Origin: CAWCDJ01 sp963794265 | Lineage (GTDB): Bacteria > Acidobacteriota > Terriglobia > Bryobacterales > Bryobacteraceae | NCBI GenBank assembly: GCA_963794265.1 | Contig: CAWCDJ010000001.1 | Span: 1,116,001 to 1,180,000 of the forward strand | DNA length: 64,000 nucleotides | Reading direction: 5' to 3' | Shown here: positions 18,942-28,202 of the stretch, one piece after another | Position numbering within the stretch: the stretch's first letter is position 1 | Layout: the number at the start of each line of letters is the position of its first letter | The notes under the pieces: generated by a model | What the model saw: the letters and a program-made list of their open reading frames with translations, nothing else | Database searches by the model: none | What the model was told of the DNA's origin: nothing | Made by a program: the position numbers and the translations under genes

Positions 18942-19970
18942 ACGCAGCCGCTGCTCTCCCCCTCGCGGGGTTCGGGTGCCGAAACGGTCGCAGGTGTCCC
19001 GGTTGGGCCGGATGCAGTCGAAGAGTGGGCGGGCGGAAAAGCGCAGGCGCTTCTTGCGGCCATCGTGGACGGTACGGAAGATGCCATAGTCGCCTACAGC
19101 GCCGCGGGCAAGATCCTCACCTGGAACCACGGGGCGGAAGCGATTCTCGGCTACTCGGCCGGAGAGGCAATTGGGAAGAACGTTTCGGCGATGGTGCCAC
19201 CGGAACGGCGCCAGGCCCTCTCGGATCTTACAAGGCAGGTACTCTCCGGCACAGCCGTTTCCCAATACGAGGGCTTGTGCCTGCGCAAAGACGGGCGGAG
19301 GATCGACGTCTCGGTAACGGGATGCCCCCTCCGGGATTCGGCTGGGGAAGTAGCGGCGGTCTCCACGATTCTGCGAGACACCTCCGGGCGCCGGAAAGCC
19401 GAGCAGGCGCAGGCGCTGCTGGCATCGATCGTGGAATGCTCCGAGGCGGCAATTCACAGCGTCGCGCGGGACGGGACGATCGTCAGTTGGAACCGGGGCG
19501 CTGAACTTCTGTTCGGGTACTCGAGCGGGGAAATGGTCGGCAAGAGCGCGGGGACGCTCGCCCCGCCGAGCCACTTGGCCGAATTCTACGAGTGCATCAG
19601 GGCCGTTCAAGGAGGGAGCAGCATCGGCAGCCTGGAAACCGCCGTTTCGCCGATTCGAAATTCCGCCGGTGAAGTCGTGGGCGCCTCCGCCATCGCCAGC
19701 GACATGAGCAAGCGCCTTTCGGCCGAGCGAAAACTCCGGGAAAGCGAGGAGCGGTTTCGCGAAGTATTCGAGAATGCCCCCTTCGGGCTGGCCGTCACGG
19801 GGACGGATCGGCGCTTTCTTCAGGTGAATGCGGCTCTTTGCCGGATGCTGGGATACTCTGAGCAGGAACTTCATGCTCTGAATTGGGCGGATCTGACCCA
19901 CCCCGACGATCTGGCGGCTTCACAAAAGAGTGGGGAACAGTTGAGCAAGGATCCACAGGGGTGCGTGGGG
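18942..19970 (+). pseudogene. Multi-PAS sensor protein remnant (headless and tailless)
   Basis: Three PAS-type sensory domains are readable in one frame. The first begins LLAAIVDGTEDAIVAYSAAGKILTWNHGAE, the second LLASIVECSEAAIHSVARDGTIVSWN, and the third SEERFREVFENAPFGLAVTGTDRRFLQVN. Each is followed by the GY(S)xxE and PAC-type segments. Such arrays normally sit upstream of a histidine-kinase or GGDEF domain. Here the frame is open from 18942, just after a TGA, but offers no ATG; the first usable start is GTG at 19065, inside the first PAS domain. At the other end family similarity stops near 19970 in the third PAC segment and no output domain follows. I read it as a decayed gene truncated at both ends; a short PAS-only protein from 19065 is the alternative. 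Confidence 0.6.
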
Positions 19971-20009
19971 CGCGTCGGCACTTGCGGCTCGATCAGGCAC
20001 AGAAACCGC

Positions 20010-20640
20010 TCACTTCCGGACGGTCTACGTTGGGCGTCGTGGAAATTACGCGCGGGTGCGGGCGCGGATGCCAGTCTTGCAGCATCGCCTTGGGGCGGGG
20101 TCAGAGCATACCCCTGGACCGGATCCTCGGGAATGTGCGGGCCAACGCCGCCGGTGGTTGCGGACCCACTTTGATGGAGCGACTGAGCCCCGTGGGCGTA
20201 GGGTACGCGCACCGGCGCCACCCCAAGTTCACCCATCCCGAAAAGCGGTATCAAAGTCTCTTCATAGGGCTCGAGACCGGGTCGGTGCGGCTCTTCAGAC
20301 AGTTTATGAAGGGCAAAGCCTACCCGTTTCGCCCGGAGCAGTGGCCGGATGTCGTGCTCAAGGGAATGGAAATTCTAAACCACCACAACTGGTTCCCTTT
20401 CTGCACGTGGATCATCGGACTTCCAGGAGAGACAGACGCGGACGTGAAAGAGAGCCTGAACCTGCTGCACGCCCTCAAACATGCGAAGTGGTGCGTGGTG
20501 CCGACGTTGTTCACCCCCCTCGAAGATTCACGCCTGGCGGACAAGGAAAGCGTCAAGCTGCCGCGGCTCACCGAACTGCAGTGGGAGGCCTGGCGCACGT
20601 CCCGGAAGCGCTTCTCAGACGACGGCTCTATCTCGACCTG
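20010..20640 (+). pseudogene. B12-binding-type radical SAM protein remnant with internal deletion
   Basis: This frame holds the radical SAM motif in VVEITRGCGRGCQSCSI (Cys-x3-Cys-x2-Cys) and then LDRILGNVRANAAGG. It next jumps to ERLSPVGVG and RYQSLFIGLETGSVRL, then FRPEQWPDVVLKGMEILN and WIIGLPGETDADVKESL. In related B12-binding radical SAM proteins, from memory, about 50 residues separate the NVRANAAGG block from ERLSP; here only a handful remain. The N-terminal cobalamin-binding domain is absent and the frame instead runs back into the PAS remnant. Similarity ends near LTELQWE at about 20590. These losses indicate a decayed gene, probably joined to the PAS remnant by deletion. Confidence 0.55.
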
Positions 20641-20733
20641 CGGGATGAGCCGTCGATTAGCTCGCCGGACTATGTCCCCATCCCCAACTGGCGCGCCCCC
20701 GGCGCCGACCAGAACCTCCTGCAATTGCCTTGA
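20617..20733 (+). pseudogene. C-terminal scrap of an unidentified gene
   Basis: In a different frame from the radical SAM remnant, codons from 20617 to the TGA at 20731 read RRLYLDLRDEPSISSPDYV and then PIPNWRAPGADQNLLQLP. The composition looks like a genuine protein C-terminus rather than a random high-GC frame. I do not recognise the family. It may be the tail of a third gene brought in by the same deletion events. Confidence 0.3.
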
Positions 20734-20811
20734 GTGGCGCGGGCGCGGTGTGCCCGCCAATGCGATTCAGAGCCATTCGCCGGGTGTCCACTTACTCTGC
20801 GATGATTACAC

Positions 20812-21606
20812 TTGATACTTACCCGCCCGCGTTCTCTCTTAGTGCCGCTCGCCCTCGCCTTCGCGTTCCTGACTTCGGCCTGCCATCACGGCCCGCCGCC
20901 CGCCATCAGCGATACCGTTGCTTCCTCCGTGCCCGCCGGAACCGTGGCCCTGGCGGGAATCGACCTCGCGGCGCTCCGCCGCTCCAGTCTGTACGGCCGG
21001 ATCCCGCAGGCCGCGCGTTCGTTCCTGGAGGCCGCGGACGGCGCCTCTCGCCTGTTCTTCGCCTGGAGCGGCACCGATCTCCTGACCCTCGCGGAAGGAA
21101 ATTTCTCCGCCGCCCCGTCCGGCTTCACGCTCATCGGCCGCCACTTGGCCACGGCCGGACCGGCTGATGCGTTGCGTGCCGCCGAAGCCCAGCGCCAAAC
21201 CGGGCACACCGGCGCGCCAGGCCTGCTGGCCCGGGCGGCGGGCATCGCCGCCAATCACACCGTCTGGATTGCAGCTTCCGGCGACTCCGGTCTGCCCCTC
21301 ACCGGCAATCTCGCCAACCTGACCCGGCTTCTCCGCTCTACCCGCTACGCCACCGCCGCTGCGCGCGTCGATGACCACATCACCGTCGAAACGGAGGGCA
21401 TCTGCGCGAGTCCCGGGCAGGCCCGCGAACTCGAGGAAAGACTGCGTGCGCTCGTGTCCCTGCTTTCCGCCGGGGCTTCGCGCCGCCCGGACCTCGCCGC
21501 CGTCTGGAACTCCATCCGCATAGGGACGAACAGCGACACGGTCCGGGTCAACCTCGCCCTTTCCCGCGAAGCCTCCGAAAAGGCGCTCGCCCTTCTCTCC
21601 CGCTAA
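20812..21606 (+). CDS. Predicted lipoprotein of unknown function
   Basis: A 264-residue protein with a lipoprotein signal: a short basic start (LTRPRS), a hydrophobic stretch LLVPLALAFAFL and a lipobox LTSAC, so Cys24 should be lipidated. The mature part includes a segment (PAGTVALAGIDLAALRRSSLY) similar in style to DUF3352-like bacterial proteins, but I would not assign a family. The rest is alanine/leucine-rich with alternating strands and helices. It starts with TTG at 20812; no better start preserves the signal peptide. Its TAA overlaps the convergent ABC permease gene by four bases (21603-21606). Confidence 0.65.
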   Translation: MILTRPRSLLVPLALAFAFLTSACHHGPPPAISDTVASSVPAGTVALAGIDLAALRRSSLYGRIPQAARSFLEAADGASRLFFAWSGTDLLTLAEGNFSAAPSGFTLIGRHLATAGPADALRAAEAQRQTGHTGAPGLLARAAGIAANHTVWIAASGDSGLPLTGNLANLTRLLRSTRYATAAARVDDHITVETEGICASPGQARELEERLRALVSLLSAGASRRPDLAAVWNSIRIGTNSDTVRVNLALSREASEKALALLSR

Positions 21607-22754
21607 TCCAGTGTTTTGTGGAATCGCGCCGCGCTCAGCAGAAGCACCGTGACTCCGTACACCGTCAGCGCGACCATCTGCGGCCACAGCACCGATATCC
21701 CGGCGCCTTTCAGAAACAATCCGCGGACGATCTCGATGAAGTACCGCAGGGGGTTCAGGTAGGTCAGCCACTGCACCACCACCGGCATGTTCGCGATCGG
21801 GAAGGCGAACCCGCTCAGCATGAATGCCGGGGTGGAAAAGAAGAAGTTCGCCATCATCGCCTGCTGCTGCGTGTGCGAGATGGTCGAGAGGAACAGCCCC
21901 GCGCCCAGCGAGGTCATCAGGAACAGCGTTGCGCACACGAACAGCAGCAGCACGCTCCCGCGAAACGGAATGTGAAACACCAGCAGCGCCGCCGACGTGA
22001 TCAGCGCCACCTCGAGCAGCCCCACCACCGCAAACGGCAGCGTCTTTCCCAGCATGAGTTCGATCGGCCGCACCGGCGTGACCATCAACTGCTCCATGGT
22101 GCCGATCTCTTTTTCCCTGACGATCGCCAGCGCCGTCAGCATCAGGGTCACCATCATAATAATGTTGGCGACCACCCCGGGCACAAAGTAATTGCGGCTG
22201 TACAGATCCGGGTTGAACCAGACGCGGCTGCGCGCGCTTACCTGGGGCAGCCCGGCGTTCACCGCTGCCGGAGCGCTCCGGCGCATCAGGCGCGAGTTCT
22301 GCTGTTCCGCCATGACCGCAGTGGAAAAATCGGCCAGCACCTCCGACGCATAGGTGGAAACCAGCGAAGCCGTGTTGGAGTTCGTGCCGTCCACCAGCAC
22401 CTGGACCTGTGCCGGCATGCCGCGCCGGACATTGCGCTCGAAGTTCGGCAGCACCCGGATTACCGCCTGCGCTTCGCCGCGGTCGAGCGCCTGCTGCACC
22501 TGGTCCTCGTTTTCCGGCTGCGCCACCACGTCGAACCGCCCCGAGCCTTCGAAACGTGCGCGCAGGTCGCGGCTCATGGGCGTGCGGTCCAAGTCCATCC
22601 AGGCGATGCGGGAGTGGTCCACGTCCAGGTTCACGGCGAATCCGAAGACCAGCAGTTGCACCATCGGAGGGATGAACAACAGCATCCTCATTCGCGGCTC
22701 ACGCAGCGCCTGGATCAGTTCCTTCCGCAGAATGACACCAATTCGCTCCCACAT
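21603..22754 (-). CDS. ABC-2 type transporter permease (YbhR-like)
   Basis: A 383-residue inner-membrane permease of the ABC-2 family. It has one N-terminal TM (MLLFIPPMVQLLVFGFAV), a large extracytoplasmic domain beginning NLDVDHSRIAWMDLDRT, and five further TMs in the C-terminal half. The conserved ABC-2 motif REKEIGTMEQLMVTPVRPIELMLGK precedes the fourth membrane segment, and the end carries NPLRYFIEIVRGLFLKG. This is the layout of the YbhR/YhhJ exporters. It is the last gene of the efflux operon, four bases downstream of the second permease, and presumably pairs with it as a heterodimer driven by the two ATPases upstream. Confidence 0.9.
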   Translation of the reverse strand: MWERIGVILRKELIQALREPRMRMLLFIPPMVQLLVFGFAVNLDVDHSRIAWMDLDRTPMSRDLRARFEGSGRFDVVAQPENEDQVQQALDRGEAQAVIRVLPNFERNVRRGMPAQVQVLVDGTNSNTASLVSTYASEVLADFSTAVMAEQQNSRLMRRSAPAAVNAGLPQVSARSRVWFNPDLYSRNYFVPGVVANIIMMVTLMLTALAIVREKEIGTMEQLMVTPVRPIELMLGKTLPFAVVGLLEVALITSAALLVFHIPFRGSVLLLFVCATLFLMTSLGAGLFLSTISHTQQQAMMANFFFSTPAFMLSGFAFPIANMPVVVQWLTYLNPLRYFIEIVRGLFLKGAGISVLWPQMVALTVYGVTVLLLSAARFHKTLD

Positions 22755-22758
22755 AGTT

Positions 22759-23892
22759 TCACACCAGCTTCTGGTTCATCTTGCGCGTCGCCAGCAAAAA
22801 CACCACCGCGGCGTAGATCGCCAGGAACCCGAGTTCCCCCCACAGCACTCTCAGCCCCACGCCCTTGAGAAACACGCCTTTCATGATCGTCACCACGTAT
22901 CGCGCCGGAATGATATGCGTGATCACCTGAATCACTTTCGGCATGGTCTCGATCGAATACACGAAACCCGAGAGCAGAAACGCCGGCAGGAACGAACTCA
23001 AAATGCCCATCTGGTATGCCTGCAACTGCGACTTGGCTGTCGCAGAAATCAGGATGCCCCAACACAGGGCTCCGAACAGGAAGACGCAAATCGAAACCGC
23101 CAGCAGCCCCAGACTGCCCCGCAGCGGCACCTGGAACACGAACAGCCCCACCAGCAGGGCAATCACCGAATCCGCCAGACCTACGGCGAAATAGGCCGTC
23201 ATCTTGCCCAGGACGATCTCCACCGGCCGCAGCGGCGTCGAAAGCAGTTGCTCCATGGTCCCCATTTCCCATTCGCGCGCGATCGTCAGCGAGGTCAGCA
23301 GGGCCGCGATGATCTGCAGGATCACCGCGATCAAACCCGGCACCACGTAATTTTTCGATTCGAGCGAGCTGTTGTACCAGACCCGCAGCCGCGCGTCCAC
23401 GGGCGACGTCAGCGGCTCGCCGCCGCGCTGGTTCATCACGTCCGCGCGCAAGCTGAGGGAGTATCCGCGCACCACGCTCTCCGCATACCCCAGCGCGATC
23501 GAAGCCGTGTTCGAATCGCTCCCGTCCAGCAGAATCTGCACCGGCGCATCCTGCCCCAGCCCGATATTCCGCGAATAATCGTGGGGAATCACCACTCCCA
23601 TCAGCACCCGGTTGCGATCGATCGCCCGCTGGATCGCGTCGTATCCGTTCACAAACCCGCGGATCTCGAAATACTTGGAGCCCTGGAATTGCCGGATCAG
23701 GTCGCGGCTCGCCGACGTCTGGTCCTGGTCGTAGATCAGCGTCGGGATGTGGTCGACGTCCAGGCTCAGCGCATACCCATACAGCAGCAGCATCATCACC
23801 GGCACTGCCAGCGCCATACCCAGGCTGCGGGCATCGCGGGTGATGTGGTGCAGTTCTTTGATGCAGACCGCGCGCAATCTCCGGTAGCTCAT
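22759..23892 (-). CDS. ABC-2 type transporter permease (YbhS-like)
   Basis: A 377-residue permease paralogous to the gene downstream. It has TM1 (LGMALAVPVMMLLLYGYALSL) and an extracytoplasmic domain starting with DVDHIPTLIYDQDQTSASRD. The motif REWEMGTMEQLLSTPLRPVEIVLGK and the closing HIIPARYVVTIMKGVFLKG are both standard for YbhS/YhhJ-type drug exporters. The start overlaps the upstream ATPase stop by four bases (ATGA type), so translation is coupled. With its neighbour it would form the membrane channel of a tripartite efflux pump spanning inner membrane, HlyD adaptor and TolC. Confidence 0.9.
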   Translation of the reverse strand: MSYRRLRAVCIKELHHITRDARSLGMALAVPVMMLLLYGYALSLDVDHIPTLIYDQDQTSASRDLIRQFQGSKYFEIRGFVNGYDAIQRAIDRNRVLMGVVIPHDYSRNIGLGQDAPVQILLDGSDSNTASIALGYAESVVRGYSLSLRADVMNQRGGEPLTSPVDARLRVWYNSSLESKNYVVPGLIAVILQIIAALLTSLTIAREWEMGTMEQLLSTPLRPVEIVLGKMTAYFAVGLADSVIALLVGLFVFQVPLRGSLGLLAVSICVFLFGALCWGILISATAKSQLQAYQMGILSSFLPAFLLSGFVYSIETMPKVIQVITHIIPARYVVTIMKGVFLKGVGLRVLWGELGFLAIYAAVVFLLATRKMNQKLV

Positions 23893-24836
23893 GCCGCTTT
23901 GCGCTCCTCCGCTTCGATCATCGCCACGAAGACGTCTTCCATCGACGGCTCAATCTCCTCCAGCCGCTTCACCAAGATCGCGCGCGCTTCGAGCGCCTGG
24001 CGGATGCGCCCGGCCGCCTCCTCCGCCTGGTCCACCGTCACGTGCAAACCGCCGCCGAATACCGCCACGTCGCGGACGCCGGCGACCCCTTCGAGCGCCC
24101 GCATCGTCTCCAGCGGATCGTCCGTATCGAGCCGCAGCAAGCCGTGTTCGGTCAAGCCTGCCTTCAATTCCGCCGGCGTTCCAAGCGCAATCACCTTTCC
24201 GCGGTACATCAGCGCCAGCCGGTGGCAATACTCGGCTTCATCCATGTAATGCGTGCTGACGAAGATCGTGTGTCCGGCCTGCGAAAGGTCGTGGATCAGC
24301 GCCCAGAAGGCGCCGCGGGCGATCGGGTCCACTCCGGAAGTCGGCTCGTCCAGGAACAGCACCGGCGGCTCGTGCAGGATCGCGCACCCCAGCGCCAGCC
24401 GCTGTTTCCAGCCGCCCGAAAGCGTGCGCGTCGGCGCGTTCCGCCGTTCCGCCAGATTGGCCATTTCAAGCACGAAGTCTTTCCGCTCCGGACGGCGGCT
24501 TTTCGGAACTCCGTAAATGCCGCTGAAAAAGTCGATATTCTCTTCCACCGTCAAATCGTCGTAGAGCGAGAACTTTTGCGACATGTAACCGATGCTCTTG
24601 CGGATCTCCTCCGGCTGCCGCGCCACGTCGAACCCGTTCACCGAACCGCGGCCCGAAGTCGGTGTCAGCAACCCGCACAGCATCCTGATGGCTGTCGATT
24701 TCCCCGCCCCGTTCGGCCCGAGAAAGCCGAAAATCTCGCCTTTCTCGATCTTCAGTGACACATGATCCACCGCCACGAAGCTTCCAAACGCCTTTACCAG
24801 GCCGTCCATCTCGACCGCCCACCCGTTCCCGTTCAT
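23889..24836 (-). CDS. ABC transporter ATP-binding protein (second YbhF half)
   Basis: A 315-residue nucleotide-binding subunit. Walker A is GPNGAGKST (residues 40-48), the signature is LSGGWKQRLALG, Walker B is VLFLDEPTSGVDP, and the H-loop is FVSTHYMDEAEYC. After residue 230 there is a C-terminal regulatory extension common in ABC-2 exporter ATPases (DDPLETMRALEGVAGVRDV), ending in EEIEPSMEDVFVAMIE. In E. coli the equivalent YbhF carries two ATPase domains in one chain; here they are separate genes, this being the downstream one. It overlaps both neighbours by four bases. Confidence 0.92.
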   Translation of the reverse strand: MNGNGWAVEMDGLVKAFGSFVAVDHVSLKIEKGEIFGFLGPNGAGKSTAIRMLCGLLTPTSGRGSVNGFDVARQPEEIRKSIGYMSQKFSLYDDLTVEENIDFFSGIYGVPKSRRPERKDFVLEMANLAERRNAPTRTLSGGWKQRLALGCAILHEPPVLFLDEPTSGVDPIARGAFWALIHDLSQAGHTIFVSTHYMDEAEYCHRLALMYRGKVIALGTPAELKAGLTEHGLLRLDTDDPLETMRALEGVAGVRDVAVFGGGLHVTVDQAEEAAGRIRQALEARAILVKRLEEIEPSMEDVFVAMIEAEERKAA

Positions 24837-25576
24837 GCCCGCGCCACTCCTTCCGCCGTCCGGATCATCTGGATAAACGCGCCTTCCAGGTTGGCCGCCC
24901 CCGCCTCGCGCTTCAAGGCTTCCGGCGTCTCGCAGTGGATCAGCCTGCCCTTGTGCATCAACCCCACACGGTTGCAGCGTTCGGCCTCGTCCAGATAGGC
25001 GGTGGTCATGAAGATGGTGATCCCTTCCTTCAACAGTTGATACAGAATGGCCCAGAAGTCCCGCCGCGAAACCGGGTCCACTCCGTTGGTCGGTTCATCC
25101 AGAAACAGGATCTGCGGCCGGTGCAGGAGGGTGCACATGAGCGCCAGTTTCTGCTTCATCCCGCCCGAGAGCTGCCCCGCCGGCCTATGCTGAAATGGGT
25201 CCATGCGCGTCATCCGGAGCAGTTCCGACGTCAGCCGCTCCCGTTCCCCTCCCACGATGCCGAACAGATCGGCATAGAACACCATGTTTTCCTCGACCGT
25301 AAGGTCGGCATACAGCCCGAACCGCTGCGCCATGTACCCGATCTGGTCCTTCACCGCCTGCGGCTCCCGCACCACGTCGTGGCCCGCCACAGATGCCGCT
25401 CCTTCGCTCGGGTCCATCAATGCGCAGAGCATTCGCAGGGTGGTCGTCTTCCCCGCCCCATCCGGTCCCACCAGCCCGAAGATCTCGCCGCCCGAAACCG
25501 TGAGGTTCAGGTGGTCCACGGCGGTCAGCTTTCCGAACCGCTTTGTCAGATCCCGCGTTTCGATTACCGTTGGCAT
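24833..25576 (-). CDS. ABC transporter ATP-binding protein (first YbhF half)
   Basis: A 247-residue ATPase with Walker A GPDGAGKTT (Asp where Asn is usual, as in YbhF-type proteins), signature LSGGMKQKLALM, Walker B ILFLDEPTNGVDP and an H-loop equivalent MTTAYLDEAERC in which the expected histidine position reads Ala, as often seen in this half. That substitution suggests an asymmetric pair with one weaker catalytic site. I start it at the ATG at 25576, where CAGGTGGG lies a few bases upstream; a TTG at 25597 is less likely. An inverted repeat of about 70 bases lies between this gene and the upstream HlyD gene. Confidence 0.9.
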   Translation of the reverse strand: MPTVIETRDLTKRFGKLTAVDHLNLTVSGGEIFGLVGPDGAGKTTTLRMLCALMDPSEGAASVAGHDVVREPQAVKDQIGYMAQRFGLYADLTVEENMVFYADLFGIVGGERERLTSELLRMTRMDPFQHRPAGQLSGGMKQKLALMCTLLHRPQILFLDEPTNGVDPVSRRDFWAILYQLLKEGITIFMTTAYLDEAERCNRVGLMHKGRLIHCETPEALKREAGAANLEGAFIQMIRTAEGVARA

Positions 25577-25606
25577 GTGCCCACCTGTGAAATTCAAATC
25601 CCGATC

Positions 25607-25676
25607 ACCGCCGAGCCGCCGAGACGCCGAGAAAACCGAAGTATTTCTCTTCTCGGCGTCTCTGCGCCTCGGCGGT
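25607..25676. repeat. Large inverted repeat inside the efflux operon
   Basis: Two 27-base arms (25607-25633 and 25650-25676) are complementary at 25 of 27 positions around a 16-base loop. The arms are built from repeats of GCCGAG-type hexamers. The element lies in the 116-base gap between the HlyD gene and the first ATPase gene, the only sizeable gap in the operon. Its form resembles dispersed intergenic palindromes. It could also attenuate read-through so that downstream pump components are made at a lower level than TolC and HlyD. Confidence 0.7.
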
Positions 25677-25692
25677 AAATATTCAGCCCCTA

Positions 25693-26868
25693 CTACTCGA
25701 GTACGATCTCCGCATCCGCCGGCATGTTCGACTTCAGCTCATGCTTCGGGTTGGCCACCTCGATCTTGATGCGGTAGACCAGCTTCACGCGCTCCTGCTG
25801 CGTCTGGATCTGCTTCGGCGTAAACTCCGCCTCCGACGAGATGAACGTCACTCGCCCGTCGTAGACTTTCCCCGGGTACGAATCCGTCGTGACCCTGGCG
25901 CGGGCGCCAAGCCTCACCTTCCCCAAATCGGATTCGTCGACATAGCCCCGCACCCACGGATGATCGATGTCCCCCACCGTCACCACCGTGGTCCCCGGCG
26001 CCAGCACCTCGCCGACATCCGCGGCCTTCACCAGCACCACGCCATCCACCGGCGAGGCCGCCACGGTGTCGGCCAGTTGCGAATCGATCAACGCGATGGA
26101 CGCTTTCGATGCTTCGATATCGGCCAGCCGCGCGGTGATTTCCTGCTCGCGGCGCTTGGTCTCGAGCGTGTTCGCCTGCGACGTCTTGAGTGCCCCGCGG
26201 GCCCGTTCCACCTGCGCCGCCTGCGCCTCAATCTGCTCTTTCCGCGGACCAGCCAGGACCAGCGCCTGCCGCTCCCTGCTGGATTTCCATAACGCCTCCG
26301 CGCTCTCCCAGCGGCTGCGATACTGGTCGAATTGCGCGGTCGAAATGTCGTCGTTCTTGTACAGAACCTGCGCCCGGTCCCAATCCTTCTTCGAGCGATC
26401 CACCTCTGCCTGCGCGTTGTCTACCGACGCCCTGGCGTCGGCCTTCTCCTGCGGGCGTGAGCCGTTCTCGAGCTCCGCAAGCCGCGCTTCGTTGGCCTCC
26501 AGGTCCGCGCGCCGCTGGACCAGGTCCCCGGCCAGCGTCTCCTTTTGCAGTTGAAGGGCGGTACGGGCCTGTGCCAGTTGCGATTCCGACGATGCTAAGG
26601 ATGCGACCTGCCGCTCTCGCTGGGCGATCAGTTGATCCCGATCCAGCCGCGCGATGATCTGCCCTTTCTTCACCGGATCGCCCTCGTCCACGGTCCGTTC
26701 GATCAGCTTCCCGGCGGTTTTGAACGCGATATTCACCTCGGTCAGCTCGATATTTCCGGAAACGACAATCCGGTTGTCGGGCTTCCGCCCTAAATTGCGA
26801 TATAAGTACAACGCGCCGGACGCCGCCGCCAGTACCAACGCAATCGGAATGATTCGCTTCTTCATCAC
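25693..26868 (-). CDS. HlyD-family periplasmic adaptor protein (YbhG-like)
   Basis: A 391-residue membrane-fusion protein. A single N-terminal anchor (IIPIALVLAAASGALYLY) is followed by a barrel-sandwich half (VSGNIELTEVNIAFKTAGKL, DEGDPVKKGQIIARLD). A long alpha-helical hairpin (residues about 85-260) is rich in Gln, Ala, Glu and Arg. The second lipoyl half is SPVDGVVLVKAADVGEVLAPG, and a beta-barrel follows with VRGYVDESDLGKVRLGARARV. It bridges the ABC permeases and TolC. The start is either GTG at 26868 or ATG at 26865, both overlapping the TolC stop; AGGAG nine bases before the GTG favours it slightly. Confidence 0.92.
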   Translation of the reverse strand: MMKKRIIPIALVLAAASGALYLYRNLGRKPDNRIVVSGNIELTEVNIAFKTAGKLIERTVDEGDPVKKGQIIARLDRDQLIAQRERQVASLASSESQLAQARTALQLQKETLAGDLVQRRADLEANEARLAELENGSRPQEKADARASVDNAQAEVDRSKKDWDRAQVLYKNDDISTAQFDQYRSRWESAEALWKSSRERQALVLAGPRKEQIEAQAAQVERARGALKTSQANTLETKRREQEITARLADIEASKASIALIDSQLADTVAASPVDGVVLVKAADVGEVLAPGTTVVTVGDIDHPWVRGYVDESDLGKVRLGARARVTTDSYPGKVYDGRVTFISSEAEFTPKQIQTQQERVKLVYRIKIEVANPKHELKSNMPADAEIVLE

Positions 26869-28202
26869 TGCACCATGCTCCTGATCTTTCCCATGGCTTG
26901 CGCCAGGTCCACGCGGGCGAGATTGTACTTGTAGAGCGCCGCCGTCTGGTTATCCTGAGCCCGCGCCAGCCGCGTCTGCGCATCGGTAACTTCCAGGCTG
27001 ACCGCCACTCCGGCTTCGTACCGCCGGCGCGCCTGCTTCATCTCGGCGTTCGCCAGGGCCAGCCCGTCTCCGGCGACCTTTACCTGCTCCTCGGCCGAGT
27101 GCAACTCGTCCAACGCCAGCCGCACGTCCAGTTCGATCTGTTCTTTGAGGTCCCTGGTCCGCACCTGCTCGGACCGGTATTGCGAGGCCGATTCGGCACG
27201 CCGCGCGTCCCGCCGCCCGCCGTCGAAGATCGGCACCCGTACCGAGATTCCTACCGTGCGCGTGGGCAGCAGGCTGGTGGCCCCCGTGCCGACCGTGCCG
27301 TAGTCCCCGAATGCCGCGATCGAAGGCAGCCGCTCCAGTTTCGTCGCGCTGGCGGAAAGCCGCGCAGTATCTTCGCGCTCGTGCTGAGCCGTGTAATCGG
27401 GCCGCTGTTTCAGCGCTTGCGCACGGGCCTGTTCCAGCGTGACTTCATCCACCGGCGTGAAGCGCAGCGGGTCGGTCAGCGTCAACTCCGTATCGAGCCG
27501 CAGCCCCATCGCCCGCAGCAGGCGAAGATGCGCGCTGCGCCGGTTGTTCCCGGCATCGAGCAACCGCTGCTGGTCGTCGGCGAGTTGCACTTTGGCGCGC
27601 GTGACTTCAATCCCGGTGCCGGTGCCCGCGGCCTTCAGGTTTTCCGCCTGTTTCAGCAGGGCCTGCGAGAGGTCGACGTTGGCCTGGGCCGATTCCATAT
27701 CGGCATCCGCCCGCACCGCGGCAAGGTACGCCCGAGCCACTTGGCCGGCCACCTGCTCCTGGGTGCTTTCCACGTCCGATGTTGCCGCGGAGACTCCAGC
27801 TTTGGAAGACTGATAGCGCCGGATAGAGCTGAAGTCGAACAAATTCTGCGTGGCGGTCGCGCGAAAATCCAGGGTTTGGAACGGGCCAACGAAAGTGGGA
27901 ATCTGGAGGCCCGGAATCGGGATTGCCAGTCCCGAAAAACCCATCGCCGCAAGGTTGCGCGTCAGGTCCTGGTAGTTCACCGAACTGTCCACGTTGGGCA
28001 ACAGGGCCGCTTTGGCCTCGAGCGACCGGTCCCGGGTCTGCTGCAGCGCTTCCCCCGCCAACTGAACATTCGCGTTGCCTTCCGCGGAAGTCGCGATTGC
28101 CACCGCCTGCTTCAGGCTGAGCGGGAGCGGCCCGCGTTCGCCCGGCGGATCCGCGGCGAACACCGCCGCCGCAATGCCCAACACCAGAAAGACGATCCTC
28201 AT
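26865..28202 (-). CDS. TolC-type outer membrane efflux protein
   Basis: A 445-residue outer-membrane factor. The signal peptide is MRIVFLVLGIAAAVFAA. Two outer-membrane-efflux repeats follow, each with a beta hairpin and long coiled-coil helices; the first begins LSLKQAVAIATSAEGNANVQLAG and the second DEVTLEQARAQALKQRPDYTAQ (both quoted in part). The conserved Y/F-EAG motif RRRYEAGVAVSLEVTDAQTRL is present near the C-terminus. I start it at the ATG at 28202; the longer upstream frame runs inside the TetR gene. The start overlaps the TetR stop by four bases. E. coli ybh operons lack their own TolC, so this operon encodes a complete tripartite pump. Confidence 0.92.
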   Translation of the reverse strand: MRIVFLVLGIAAAVFAADPPGERGPLPLSLKQAVAIATSAEGNANVQLAGEALQQTRDRSLEAKAALLPNVDSSVNYQDLTRNLAAMGFSGLAIPIPGLQIPTFVGPFQTLDFRATATQNLFDFSSIRRYQSSKAGVSAATSDVESTQEQVAGQVARAYLAAVRADADMESAQANVDLSQALLKQAENLKAAGTGTGIEVTRAKVQLADDQQRLLDAGNNRRSAHLRLLRAMGLRLDTELTLTDPLRFTPVDEVTLEQARAQALKQRPDYTAQHEREDTARLSASATKLERLPSIAAFGDYGTVGTGATSLLPTRTVGISVRVPIFDGGRRDARRAESASQYRSEQVRTRDLKEQIELDVRLALDELHSAEEQVKVAGDGLALANAEMKQARRRYEAGVAVSLEVTDAQTRLARAQDNQTAALYKYNLARVDLAQAMGKIRSMVQ

